Source: Bacillota bacterium (lineage in GTDB: Bacteria; Bacillota; SHA-98; UBA4971). From it: a stretch of DNA of 64,000 nucleotides. The stretch's first letter is position 1. The number at the start of each line of letters is the position of its first letter. Under the pieces are notes generated by a model that saw nothing but the letters and a program-made list of their open reading frames with translations, made no database searches and was not told where the DNA came from. The stretch lies in assembly GCA_024653485.1 (NCBI GenBank), contig JANLFY010000004.1, forward strand, positions 62,001 through 126,000, in the 5' to 3' direction. The translations under genes and the position numbers were made by a program. This document shows, piece after piece, positions 18,832 to 27,202 of the stretch.

Positions 18832-20073
18832 ATGAATGGGTCAAGACGTTCCGTGCGGGGCAGGCAGACCCTACCCGGGAGACTGGCACTAGGGCTCGCG
18901 CTGGCGCTTGCACTGGCGGTCATCACGATGGCCCTGCCGCAGGCATCGATGGCTCAAGAGCCTCTGGTGAGCAACGTGTTCGACGGGGCGGACATCCTGA
19001 GCGTCCTGCGCGACGTCTCCGCGCAGACCGGGGTGAACATCATCGCCGACGCAACCGTCCAGGGGTGGGTCACGGTCGAGCTCGACGAGGTTCCCTTGGA
19101 GAAGGCGCTGGAGATGATAGTCGTGCCGCTCGGGTACACGTTCGTCAGGGTGGGGGATTACTACATCGTCGGATCGGCTGACGTCAAGAACCCGAGCTTC
19201 CCGCTGTTGACAACCACCGAAGTCATCAAGCTCAAGTACGCGAAGGCGGAGAACGCCGCCAAGCTGCTCTCGGACTTCTTCGCTCCATACGTCAAGGTAG
19301 GCGCGGCCGATAACGTCCTGGTAGTCACGGGCTCCGCGGGCCTCGTGCGACGCATCATGGCCGACATCGAGAGAATAGACAGACCGGCGCCCCAGGTCAT
19401 GCTGGAAGCGCTCGTCATGGAGATATCGTCTGACAGCGGGAAGTCCTTCGGTGCCGACTGGCGTTACGAGGGCAGCGGCGGAGAGTCGGATCCGACCGTG
19501 CCTGCCTCCGGCTTCGTGGACTTCGTGTCGGGTATATGGGGAGCGAAGTACAACGTGGCAGGAGGCCTCGAGCACATCATCGCGTCAATGAAGGTCCTTC
19601 TGGATTCGGGGAAGGCCGAGATACACGCGACTCCGAGGATCGCCACGATCGATGGCGAGCGCGCGGAGATCTTCCTCGGCAAGGACAAGTACTTCACGGT
19701 GACGACGGGTACCAACAGCGACACCACAACAAGGCTAGAGTCGATACGAACGGGCATTTCGCTCAAGTTCACGCCGCGGGTGTCGGAGACCGGCGAGATC
19801 CTGGTGAAGATCGAGCCGGAAGTGAGCGACGCGGTGGAGACCGCGGACGGCCTGCCCATCGTGAACAGGCGCACGGCCTCGACATCGATCAGGGTGAAGA
19901 ACGGCGAGACCATAGTCATCGGAGGCCTCAAGCTGAAGTCGGAGTATGAGGCGAAGACAAAGGTGCCGCTGCTCGGCGACCTACCCATCCTCGGTCTCCT
20001 CTTCAGCAGCACGAGGAGGGCGTCCACCGAGACCGAGGTCGTGATATTCATAACGCCGACGATCATGGAATAG
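18832..20073 (+). CDS. Short secretin-like protein (STN plus secretin domain)
   Basis: A 413-residue exported protein with a signal peptide (cleavage near SMAQ-EP). Residues 45-115 form an STN-type domain (ILSVLRDVSAQTGVNIIADA), residues 120-190 a NolW/N1-like domain (VIKLKYAKAENAAKLLSDFF), and residues 200-410 a secretin core (MLEALVMEISSDSGKSFGAD, IHATPRIATIDGERAEI, VPLLGDLPILGLLFSS). It belongs to the GspD/PilQ superfamily but is shorter than classical members and distinct from CpaC in this window. GAGGAGG precedes the ATG by nine bases. With its neighbours it suggests a second outer-membrane channel dedicated to this cluster. Confidence 0.87.
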   Translation: MNGSRRSVRGRQTLPGRLALGLALALALAVITMALPQASMAQEPLVSNVFDGADILSVLRDVSAQTGVNIIADATVQGWVTVELDEVPLEKALEMIVVPLGYTFVRVGDYYIVGSADVKNPSFPLLTTTEVIKLKYAKAENAAKLLSDFFAPYVKVGAADNVLVVTGSAGLVRRIMADIERIDRPAPQVMLEALVMEISSDSGKSFGADWRYEGSGGESDPTVPASGFVDFVSGIWGAKYNVAGGLEHIIASMKVLLDSGKAEIHATPRIATIDGERAEIFLGKDKYFTVTTGTNSDTTTRLESIRTGISLKFTPRVSETGEILVKIEPEVSDAVETADGLPIVNRRTASTSIRVKNGETIVIGGLKLKSEYEAKTKVPLLGDLPILGLLFSSTRRASTETEVVIFITPTIME

Positions 20074-20348
20074 GGCGCAGAGATCGTCCGATGAGCACAG
20101 ACCACGAGCCTGGGCTCGCGGCTTGGAGGTCGCGCGTCCAGGTCGGCTCGGGTCGGAAGGGCCGAGGGCGGGCAACGGCCGGGCTGCCGGGCGAGGTCTC
20201 GTCGTCCGGCCTTGCCGGTTTCTGGGGCCGAGAGTTCCGCCGAGAGTTCCAGGGGCAGGGGCCCGCCGTCCGCCGTTCCCGCGCGGTCCCGGCAACCCGG
20301 ACAAGGTCGGTCAAATGCTGTCTTGAGCGAAGGAAGGGGGAAGAGGGC

Positions 20349-21392
20349 GTGACTGGGATGAAGGTCTGTCGCGGACCCGGTCGCAAGCCTAGCGATGCGC
20401 GCGGTTTTTCGTTGGCCGGCGGAGGACGATGTCCTCTCAATCCGATCAAGATCGCGGCCCGGCGGCTCGCGTCGGCCATGCTCCTGATGATGCTCGCGGT
20501 AGTGCTATCCGGCGTAGGGCTATCCAACGTGGCCGCGGCAGGCAACGATTACAGCTTCATGGATCCATTCGGGTTCGCTGACGCGCGCCTCATGGGCATG
20601 GGTTATTCGTACGTGGCGGTGTGGGACGCGCCCAACCCTCTCTACTCGAACCCTGCCTCGTTTGGACTCGGCAAGGACTCGCTCGTGTTTTCGCTCGGAG
20701 GTGGCTGGACGGACGGCACCGACCCGGACAGCTTCAAGTTCATCGCCGTATCCGACGTGGAACGAGGTGCGGGAGCGGGCGGGTTCGCATGGGGTGGGTA
20801 CCAGCTGCACGAGGGTGACACACGACTATCAGGGAACACGTTCAATTACTCCGTGGGCAAGAGCCTCGCCGGTTGGGGGGCCCTCGGTCTCGGATTGCGC
20901 TACCTCCGTGGCGACGCAAGCGAAGCTGGCGGCGGAGGTGGCGGTGGCGAGAGCGTCGTGAGGTGGAGGGGCCTTGCCATGGACGCCGGCGTCGTGCTGA
21001 AGTACAGCGCGTTTTCGCTCGGGGTGATCGCCCGCGACGTCAACACGACACGACTTGCCTTCGACGACGGCACGACCGTGAGCGTGCGGCCGAGCTACTC
21101 CGCGGGCCTGAGCTTGCGTCCCGCGTCCGGGGCGGTGCTTGCGTTCGACGCCCACCGCGTGGGGCAAGACGACGCAAGCCAAGAGATATATACCGGTGGC
21201 TTCGAAGGGTGGCTCACGCCGCACATCGCGCTGCGGGGCGGGATCATTCTGGGGGACGGTGAGGTCCCGGAGGCCAGGGCCTTCACCGGTGGGATAGGCT
21301 TGCGATTCGGTGACTTCGAGATGTCTTACGCGCTCCTCACGAGCGACGAACAGATAAGGAGACAGTGCATCACGCTCACGAGACGGTTCTAG
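20349..21392 (+). CDS. Predicted outer-membrane beta-barrel protein (PorV/UPF0164-like)
   Basis: A protein of about 347 residues with a GTG start at 20349 (AGGGGG eight bases upstream; ATG 20358 is an alternative). A signal anchor or peptide at about 37-60 leads to the mature region, beginning GNDYSFMDPFGFADARLMGM, then AVWDAPNPLYSNPASFG. This AN(P)xx(L)xxNPA-type start is typical of the PorV/TraF/UPF0164 barrel family. Alternating strands with Gly-rich turns follow, and the protein ends CITLTRRF, with the C-terminal Phe used as an outer-membrane insertion signal. It implies a diderm envelope. It is the last gene of the exported-protein cluster. Confidence 0.72.
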   Translation: MTGMKVCRGPGRKPSDARGFSLAGGGRCPLNPIKIAARRLASAMLLMMLAVVLSGVGLSNVAAAGNDYSFMDPFGFADARLMGMGYSYVAVWDAPNPLYSNPASFGLGKDSLVFSLGGGWTDGTDPDSFKFIAVSDVERGAGAGGFAWGGYQLHEGDTRLSGNTFNYSVGKSLAGWGALGLGLRYLRGDASEAGGGGGGGESVVRWRGLAMDAGVVLKYSAFSLGVIARDVNTTRLAFDDGTTVSVRPSYSAGLSLRPASGAVLAFDAHRVGQDDASQEIYTGGFEGWLTPHIALRGGIILGDGEVPEARAFTGGIGLRFGDFEMSYALLTSDEQIRRQCITLTRRF

Positions 21393-21420
21393 TCCGCGAG
21401 CGGCTTCTTCACATCCAGCC

Positions 21421-21478
21421 GGCGGGTTGCCGGAGCGACGCGCGCCCGCCCGCCCGTTCGAGCGGGCGGCAACCCGCC
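21421..21478. terminator. Compound hairpin between convergent genes
   Basis: GGCGGGTTGCC (21421-21431) and GGCAACCCGCC (21468-21478) are perfect 11-bp complements. They enclose a second CGCCCG/CGGGCG hairpin. The element lies between the convergent barrel and sigma-54 activator genes and could stop transcription from both sides, although no T-run is present. Confidence 0.5.
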
Positions 21479-21554
21479 TTGCGCCGGCAACTCGCCTTGC
21501 GCCGGACGCCCGGCTGGCGCCAGTAGCGCACCGTGCGCCGGTAACCTGGAGTGG
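21467..21554. repeat. 18-bp tandem repeat, about five units
   Basis: Units begin at 21467, 21485, 21503, 21521 and 21539. The first two differ at one base (CGGCAACCCGCCTTGCGC and CGGCAACTCGCCTTGCGC); later units are diverged but keep CGG-start and GCGC-end positions. The array overlaps the right arm of the hairpin and fills the space before the sigma-54 activator stop. Confidence 0.7.
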
Positions 21555-21594
21555 GAGGTGGTTCGCACGCGGTTCATGCATGAGCACCTCGCCT

Positions 21595-22653
21595 TCACGT
21601 CTTGGACGAGATGCCGTGCCTCTTGAGCTTCTTGTACAACCCGGACCGCGATATGTTGAGCATCTTCGCCGCCTTCGTCTTGTTGTTCCCCGAAGCGCGG
21701 AGCGCTGCCACGATGATCGCGCCTTCCTGAGCAGCGAGAGACTCGCCGAGCCCCTGTCCTCTGAATCCTCTGGAGGCGTCAAAGTGTGCACCAACTGCTC
21801 CCCAGAAGTACACCGGGATGTGCTCCGGGCGAATCTCGTCGCCATCCGTGAGGTTTAGGGCTCGCTCGAGTACGTTCTCGAGCTCGCGGAGGTTTCCAGG
21901 CCAATGGTAGCTCAGGAAGGCGTCCATGACAGCGGGGTGGACCCCTGTCACGGACGTGTGGCACAGCCTGTTCAACTTCTTCAGGAAGCAATCAACGAGC
22001 TCCGGCAGGTCCTCCTTCCTCTCCCTGAGCGGCGGGATAGTTATTGTGACCACGTCCAGACGGTAGTACAGATCCTCCCGAAACTCCCCTGTCGACACCA
22101 TCTTGCGGAGGTCCTTGTTCGTCGCAGCGATCAGCCTGGCGTCCACTGGAACCTCTTTGGTGCCTCCCAACCGCTCTACGGCGCGCTCCTGGATCGCACG
22201 CAGGACTTTCGCCTGGAGAACGAGGGGCATGTCTCCGATCTCATCGAGGAAGATGGTGCCTCCTGAGGCCTGCTCGAACTTGCCGGGCTTGCCGCTCCGA
22301 AGAGCCCCAGTGAATGCCCCCTCCTCGTAACCGAAGAGTTCCGATTCCATCAGCGTCTCGGGAACGGCGGCGCAGTTCACCACGACGAACGGGCCGCTTG
22401 CCCGACCGCTCGCGTCGTGTATGGCGCGGGCGAATACCTCCTTGCCGACACCGGTCTCGCCGAGCAGCAAGACGTTGGAACCACCGCGCGCCGCTCGCCG
22501 GGCAAGGTCGCGGGCCGCGGCCACGCCGGGGCTGCGGCCGATGATGGCCGAGAAGGGATCGCGTTCGGCCCCATGAAGGCGGGCGCTGTTCCAGTCTTGC
22601 CTGTGAACGTGTCTGCCCCCCGGGGCAATCGTGCCGTGCATCACGGGTGTCAT
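21595..22653 (-). CDS. Sigma-54-dependent transcriptional activator without a sensory domain
   Basis: A 352-residue bacterial enhancer-binding protein. Residues 37-270 are the AAA+ domain, with Walker A GETGVGKE, the sigma-54 contact loop GAFTGA, Walker [13 protein letters not shown], and the RPLREAR-like [15 protein letters not shown] Fis-type helix-turn-helix ends the protein ([20 protein letters not shown]). Only about 35 non-conserved residues precede the AAA+ core, so there is no receiver, PAS, GAF or V4R sensor. Control would have to come from a partner protein, as with PspF. AGAGAGGTG lies upstream of the ATG. It converges on the exported-protein cluster and could regulate it. Confidence 0.88.
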   Translation of the reverse strand: MTPVMHGTIAPGGRHVHRQDWNSARLHGAERDPFSAIIGRSPGVAAARDLARRAARGGSNVLLLGETGVGKEVFARAIHDASGRASGPFVVVNCAAVPETLMESELFGYEEGAFTGALRSGKPGKFEQASGGTIFLDEIGDMPLVLQAKVLRAIQERAVERLGGTKEVPVDARLIAATNKDLRKMVSTGEFREDLYYRLDVVTITIPPLRERKEDLPELVDCFLKKLNRLCHTSVTGVHPAVMDAFLSYHWPGNLRELENVLERALNLTDGDEIRPEHIPVYFWGAVGAHFDASRGFRGQGLGESLAAQEGAIIVAALRASGNNKTKAAKMLNISRSGLYKKLKRHGISSKT

Positions 22654-23573
22654 GTGCCTTTACACCTCTCTCTGCCACCAAAGGTAGGTACTCGGGCTGT
22701 GGCGCGTTCTGGTTCTTGTGGTGACCCTTTCGGCAGCCGGCCCCCACTACTCCGGCCCACGACAAGCGTGGTCCAGCCCTGTGGCCTCCTTGGGCGTCGG
22801 TGGACTGAGGGCCGGGGCACGCCGACGCCGACGGAGCGGCTCCGAGCCCGCGTGTCCGCGCATCCGCAAATGCGTATCAGTAGTGTCCGGGCATGCTAGT
22901 ACCAGCATATGCGGAGCCCTGCGACCGACATGCGATCGAGGCCGGTGGTCCACCGCCTCGAAACGAGCCCCCAGTGGCGATGCCACGGATCGGGTTTTCT
23001 CGCGCTACCGCGAGCTCTGCCCGCTAAGAGCGACGAGGGGCGCCTCGTGTCGAACTTCCCCAAGAAGACGGAATACCCGACAGCGCGACCCACCGCTAGG
23101 TCGTGCCACCGGGTATCCAGCATTTGAGTTACGGAGTTGAGCCCGGCCCTGCCGGTCAGATCGGGAGGGGACGTGCCACCACTCCTCCAGTACTGCAGTC
23201 TTAGCCGCCCCGGTTCGTACGCTCATTGCGTACGCCCACAGCGACGAGGTGTTCACAAGGACGTGGTGACGCAAGCGTATCGACGTCAGACTCAAGCCGG
23301 TGCCGGCGGGCTGCGCTCGCTAAATCCAAGACATTGCTACTGCGAAACGAGCAGACACTTAACAACATAATGACTATTCTATATAACATCCGAAAATCCT
23401 CTTGCGGCTCGAGCGGAGGTGAAGAATAAGGCGTACCGTCCGGCCTTCCGAGGATGAAGTCACGGTCGACCGCGGCGTCAGTGAGCGACGGCGAGAGCAT
23501 GCGGGAGCCGTTGGACTGCCCCCGGCGCGGCCGCTCGCAGCCTGTCATGGGCGTGATTTGGCGTGGCTGCGGC
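22654..23573. other. Gene-free region with an AT-rich island
   Basis: I see no supportable gene in these 920 bases. Frames are short and lack ribosome sites or recognisable motifs. Base composition drops sharply at 23330-23410, where runs such as CTATATAACATCC occur. A short imperfect palindrome (GCATGCT then AGCATATGC) lies near 22893-22914. It may be an eroded mobile-element or phage remnant, but nothing identifies it. Confidence 0.4.
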
Positions 23574-25895
23574 TCACGTCGGTCGTAGGCAATCGCGCGT
23601 CACAAGGTATCCTGACTTGGCCGCGTGCTCGTTCATGTCTCGGATCGAGGCGACGGCCGCGCGCATGGCCGGGGACGTGCGCTCGGCGACGTAGTACACG
23701 CGAGCGCAGGGATACTCCTGTGACCTGCCGGCGCGTCCAGCCATCTGGACGAGCGTGCCGACGTCGAACACTCGCTCGAAGTCGGCGTAGAGGACCACGA
23801 CGTCCGCCATGTGCACGTTTATGCCGCGCTCCAGTATAGTGGTGGTCACGAGGACGTCGATCCCCCCATCCTTGAACGCCTCGCGTATCCGGTCGCGGTC
23901 AGGGTGCCTTGAGTGGACGAAGGCAACCCGCGCCCGGGCCGCGTGTGCAGGCGATGGATCGCGCCCGCCGACGGCGCGACCGACCCCGGGCCCGGAATCG
24001 GCGGGGCAAGTCAGTTGGGCGGTGGACGCGCGCCGGACGTCATGAGAATCACCAACGCCGCGTAAGGCAGTGCTCTGGAAATCGGGACCGTGGTGGACTT
24101 CGGACCCGCCAAGTGCGAGGCGGGCGGGGAGAACTGAGGCTTCCGTCGAGGTGGCGGCGGCCGCGGGAGAATCGAAATGCACGGGCAAAACGGCGGGGTC
24201 ACGGGGTGCGGGCCAGCCAGGGGAGATGAGGGATGCCCTCAGGAGCGCGCAGACTCGTCCGGCGAGATCCACGGTGGGCACGAACACGAAAACGCGATGA
24301 CCTGCGCGAAGCGAGTCCTCGACGATGGACGCCACCGTAGGCGGCGCCTGAGGCGCGCGTGGGTAATTCGGCCTCCTCCCGGGCATCGACGGCCTTGATA
24401 GCACGTCGCTTTCGCAAGCTGGGAGAAGGGGTGTGATGACGATTTCGGGCACCGGAAGAGGATAACCATGGTGGCGCGCTGAGATCCTCGTCACTGCGAT
24501 CTCGCCGCGGTTCGCCGCGACGAGCAGGGAATCATCAGGCGTCGCCGTCATGTATATCGTCTTGCCGTCAGGCGCCGTTGCCCGGCGGAGGGCGTGGCGG
24601 AGCATCCGGCTTCCGCGGAAGGGGAATGCGTCAGCCTCGTCGAGGACGACTAGATCGAAAGCCCGGTAGAACCTGAGCGCCTGGTGGGTCGTGGCGACCA
24701 CGATGTCCGCGTCCCGGAATCGTTCGCGGGAGGCGCCGCGCAGAGCGACTACGCTCGAGCCCTGCATGGCTGCGGAGATACGCGGCGCGACCTCTGCCAC
24801 CACGTCGCTCCTTGGAACCGCGAAGAGCACTCGCCCGCCCCGCTGCTGGGCCAGGGCGACGGCGCCCAGACACACCTCGGTCTTGCCCGCTCCGCACACG
24901 GCGTACACGAGGCATTCGCGGCGATCGTCCTCAGCAACGAACGATTCCAGGAACCGCGAAGCGTCCCGCTGCGCCTTGGTGAGCTCGAACGGCAGTTGTA
25001 TCTGGCGCGCTGGAACCTGGTCCGTGCGGAAGGTGGGAGCGCCTGTACTTCCGGGGCTTTCCGAGTCTGCCAGGTGCCTCGGGGCCAGTAGCAGCCCGGC
25101 ACGTCCGGCACGTCTTGGAGCGTAATAGAGGGGCCGGCACGACCTTGCCTCCCCCATGGAAGCGCACTCCACGCAGCGCAGGCAATCATCGCGACCGCAC
25201 GAGGCGCAGCTCGCCTCGACGACGTCGCGTCCGCCGCACCTCACGCATGTCGCGATTCCGAAGCGGTCCACGGAGACTGACGGGGCACGACTGACAAGGC
25301 CGCCCACGATGAGCACCTGCAGACTGTCCTCGAGCCGCCAGCTGACAGGGCAGCCCCGCTCTTCCAGAGCGCGTCTGATCTCGTGGTCGAACAGGATCCG
25401 CCCCTCGAGGACCTCGCGCACCTCCTCGACTTGCTCCAACGATGGTACCTCCACTGCCTGGCAATCTGCAACGGTTATGGTGGCCCATCTAGCACGGGGG
25501 TCAGTCGGATCGCTTCGAGGGTCGAGGCCTCGCAGCGCGCTGATAAGTCGCGACAAGAGCCGGCCGCCGGCCGTTCGACTTCGGTCGCTCTCCGCGGAAC
25601 TCTGGCCCCCGGGATGGGTGCACTCGAGATTCGCCCCACGCGTCCCATGCCGAAGCTCACGCCTTGCCCGCGTCAGCTTTCTTGCGAAGCGATCGTCAAC
25701 CCGCTCTCTTAGTCTCGCCGCGTCGCGTTCCGCAAGAGCGATCGGCATGGGACCGCTCACGACTGTCAGCTGCTCGTATCCCCTTCTTGCGAGGACCGCA
25801 AGGTCCAGAGGCGGATAGTGGGTGACGCCCACGACCTGGGGTGTTCCTTCCCACGGCGTGCGAGCAACGTACACGAAGTAGAGGTCACCTAGCAT
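23574..25895 (-). CDS. comFA: ComFA-like DNA-uptake helicase
   Basis: A 773-residue DEAD/DEAH helicase matching ComFA, the ATPase that drives single-stranded DNA through the competence channel. Residues 210-265 hold a four-Cys zinc-binding pattern (CVRCGG, CASCGRDDCLRC). Motif I is CGAGKTE (about residue 335), motif II VVLDEADAFPF, motif III MTATPDD. The C-terminal motifs include LVTTTILERGIN and QMAGRAGRSQE. It is much longer than the roughly 460 residues usual in Bacillus: there is a long N-terminal region and an Ala-rich insertion of about 100 residues between motifs IV and V. GGGGGAG lies six bases before the ATG. It is divergent from comFC. Confidence 0.85.
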   Translation of the reverse strand: MLGDLYFVYVARTPWEGTPQVVGVTHYPPLDLAVLARRGYEQLTVVSGPMPIALAERDAARLRERVDDRFARKLTRARRELRHGTRGANLECTHPGGQSSAESDRSRTAGGRLLSRLISALRGLDPRSDPTDPRARWATITVADCQAVEVPSLEQVEEVREVLEGRILFDHEIRRALEERGCPVSWRLEDSLQVLIVGGLVSRAPSVSVDRFGIATCVRCGGRDVVEASCASCGRDDCLRCVECASMGEARSCRPLYYAPRRAGRAGLLLAPRHLADSESPGSTGAPTFRTDQVPARQIQLPFELTKAQRDASRFLESFVAEDDRRECLVYAVCGAGKTEVCLGAVALAQQRGGRVLFAVPRSDVVAEVAPRISAAMQGSSVVALRGASRERFRDADIVVATTHQALRFYRAFDLVVLDEADAFPFRGSRMLRHALRRATAPDGKTIYMTATPDDSLLVAANRGEIAVTRISARHHGYPLPVPEIVITPLLPACESDVLSRPSMPGRRPNYPRAPQAPPTVASIVEDSLRAGHRVFVFVPTVDLAGRVCALLRASLISPGWPAPRDPAVLPVHFDSPAAAATSTEASVLPARLALGGSEVHHGPDFQSTALRGVGDSHDVRRASTAQLTCPADSGPGVGRAVGGRDPSPAHAARARVAFVHSRHPDRDRIREAFKDGGIDVLVTTTILERGINVHMADVVVLYADFERVFDVGTLVQMAGRAGRSQEYPCARVYYVAERTSPAMRAAVASIRDMNEHAAKSGYLVTRDCLRPT

Positions 25896-26003
25896 TTAGC
25901 ACTCCCCCGACACGTCCCATGGAGACCGGTTGCCTTCGGCTCTATCGTAGAGAGCCTTCGAGCGAGCAACGTCATGTCCTTCCACAAAGTGGTATGTCAC
26001 CCA

Positions 26004-26032
26004 ACTATAACACATTCAGGTGATCTTGTTAT
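26004..26032 (-). promoter_or_regulatory. Candidate sigma-70 promoter for comFA
   Basis: On the minus strand ATAACA (-35, 4/6) and TATAGT (-10, 5/6) are separated by 17 bases, about 110 bases before comFA. The whole 25896-26218 divergent spacer is AT-rich compared with its surroundings; otherwise it holds nothing recognisable. Confidence 0.35.
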
Positions 26033-26218
26033 CCATTGTTGAAGAATCATTCATTCTGGTGATGGTGTCTCTCTTGTGAGGATGCTAACATTGCGTTGGA
26101 TGCTGGAAACCAAGCACGCAAGGGCCGCCCGGTTCACGGAGCCGTAAGACGATGGGAAGCATTGATCTTGCTTGTGCCCGAGACGCACTCAGGGGCAAGT
26201 TCGGCTGGGGGGTGTCGT

Positions 26219-27202
26219 ATGGTTCATTGGTCAGCACGCCGACAATCATACGCAGATTGCTCAAGTGAGAGTGCCGCGGGGGCACGTGCATGGTCGTCCT
26301 CCAGCTCGCCGGGCGAGTCACGTGGCTCTGATGACGAACTGCGCGGCGCCGATGCCGCGCCGAGCGGCGCGTGGTCAGGAGCCAAGCAGGCCGTTGCGAG
26401 GTTTCTCAAAGACGTCCTCGACATCCTCTTGCCGGAAGAGACAGGTTGCGTCCTGTGTGGACAGGTTCGCAGCAAGGGCATGGAGGAGGTTTTCTTCGCC
26501 CCGATATGCTCCGGCTGTCTTGGCAGGATACCTTTCGTGCGGTCGCCGTACTGCCAGCTTTGCGGCCGACCGCTGAGAGGCGCGCGCACGGACACGGTCG
26601 GCGTCGCCGTGAGAGACACAGTCGTATGCCGCGACTGCGCGTCAGGAGGAAGGTTCTTCACGCTTGCGCGAGCGGTCGGCGTGTACGACGGTGTCCTCAA
26701 GGACTTCGTTCATGCCATCAAGTTCCACGGCCGCCGTGAGCTTGTGGAGGGTATCGGTGTCCTTATGGCCAGAGTCGCTGCGCGTGAAAAGGCTATGAGG
26801 ACGTCGCAACTCTTGGTGCCTGTGCCGCTGCATCCAAAGCGCTTGGCGGAGCGCGGCTACAACCAGGCGGAGTTGCTCGCACGGACGGTTGGATCCTGCC
26901 TCGGCCTACCTACGAGGACGGCTCTGGCGCGCAGCATCCTCACGGGCGAACAAAACAAGCTCGGAAGGCGCCAGAGGCACGACAACCTCCGCGGAGCATT
27001 CGTGGTCCCTCATCCCATTGAGGTAGCTGGCAAGAGCATCCTGCTCGTGGACGACGTCATCACAACTGGCGCCACCGCCAACGAGTGCTCTCGAGCGCTC
27101 TTGCGCGCCGGGGCCGCTACGGTGCGTGTGCTTGCCGCAGCAGTGGCACCGCTAGAGGAGGAGTGGTTGCGTTCAAGTGTAAGTGACACTTGGTCACGGT
27201 GA
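26219..27202 (+). CDS. comFC: ComFC/GntX-like phosphoribosyltransferase-fold competence protein
   Basis: A 327-residue protein. After about 75 variable Ser/Ala-rich residues comes FLKDVLDILLPEETGCVLCG with a Cys4 zinc-binding region (CVLCG, CSGC, CQLCG, CRDC), then GVYDGVLKDFVHAIKFHGRR, VPLHPKRLAERGYNQAELLA, and the PRPP-type loop SILLVDDVITTGATANECSR. These are the signatures of ComFC. ComFC works with ComFA in transformation and is also linked to general DNA processing. The start at ATG 26219 is six bases after a GGGGGG site, but the long N-terminal extension means a later start is possible. Confidence 0.85.
   Translation: MVHWSARRQSYADCSSESAAGARAWSSSSSPGESRGSDDELRGADAAPSGAWSGAKQAVARFLKDVLDILLPEETGCVLCGQVRSKGMEEVFFAPICSGCLGRIPFVRSPYCQLCGRPLRGARTDTVGVAVRDTVVCRDCASGGRFFTLARAVGVYDGVLKDFVHAIKFHGRRELVEGIGVLMARVAAREKAMRTSQLLVPVPLHPKRLAERGYNQAELLARTVGSCLGLPTRTALARSILTGEQNKLGRRQRHDNLRGAFVVPHPIEVAGKSILLVDDVITTGATANECSRALLRAGAATVRVLAAAVAPLEEEWLRSSVSDTWSR

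Noticed and set aside
22893-22914. Imperfect palindrome GCATGCT/AGCATATGC as an attachment or resolution site
   Set aside because: Short, imperfect, and with no recombinase gene or flanking repeat nearby.
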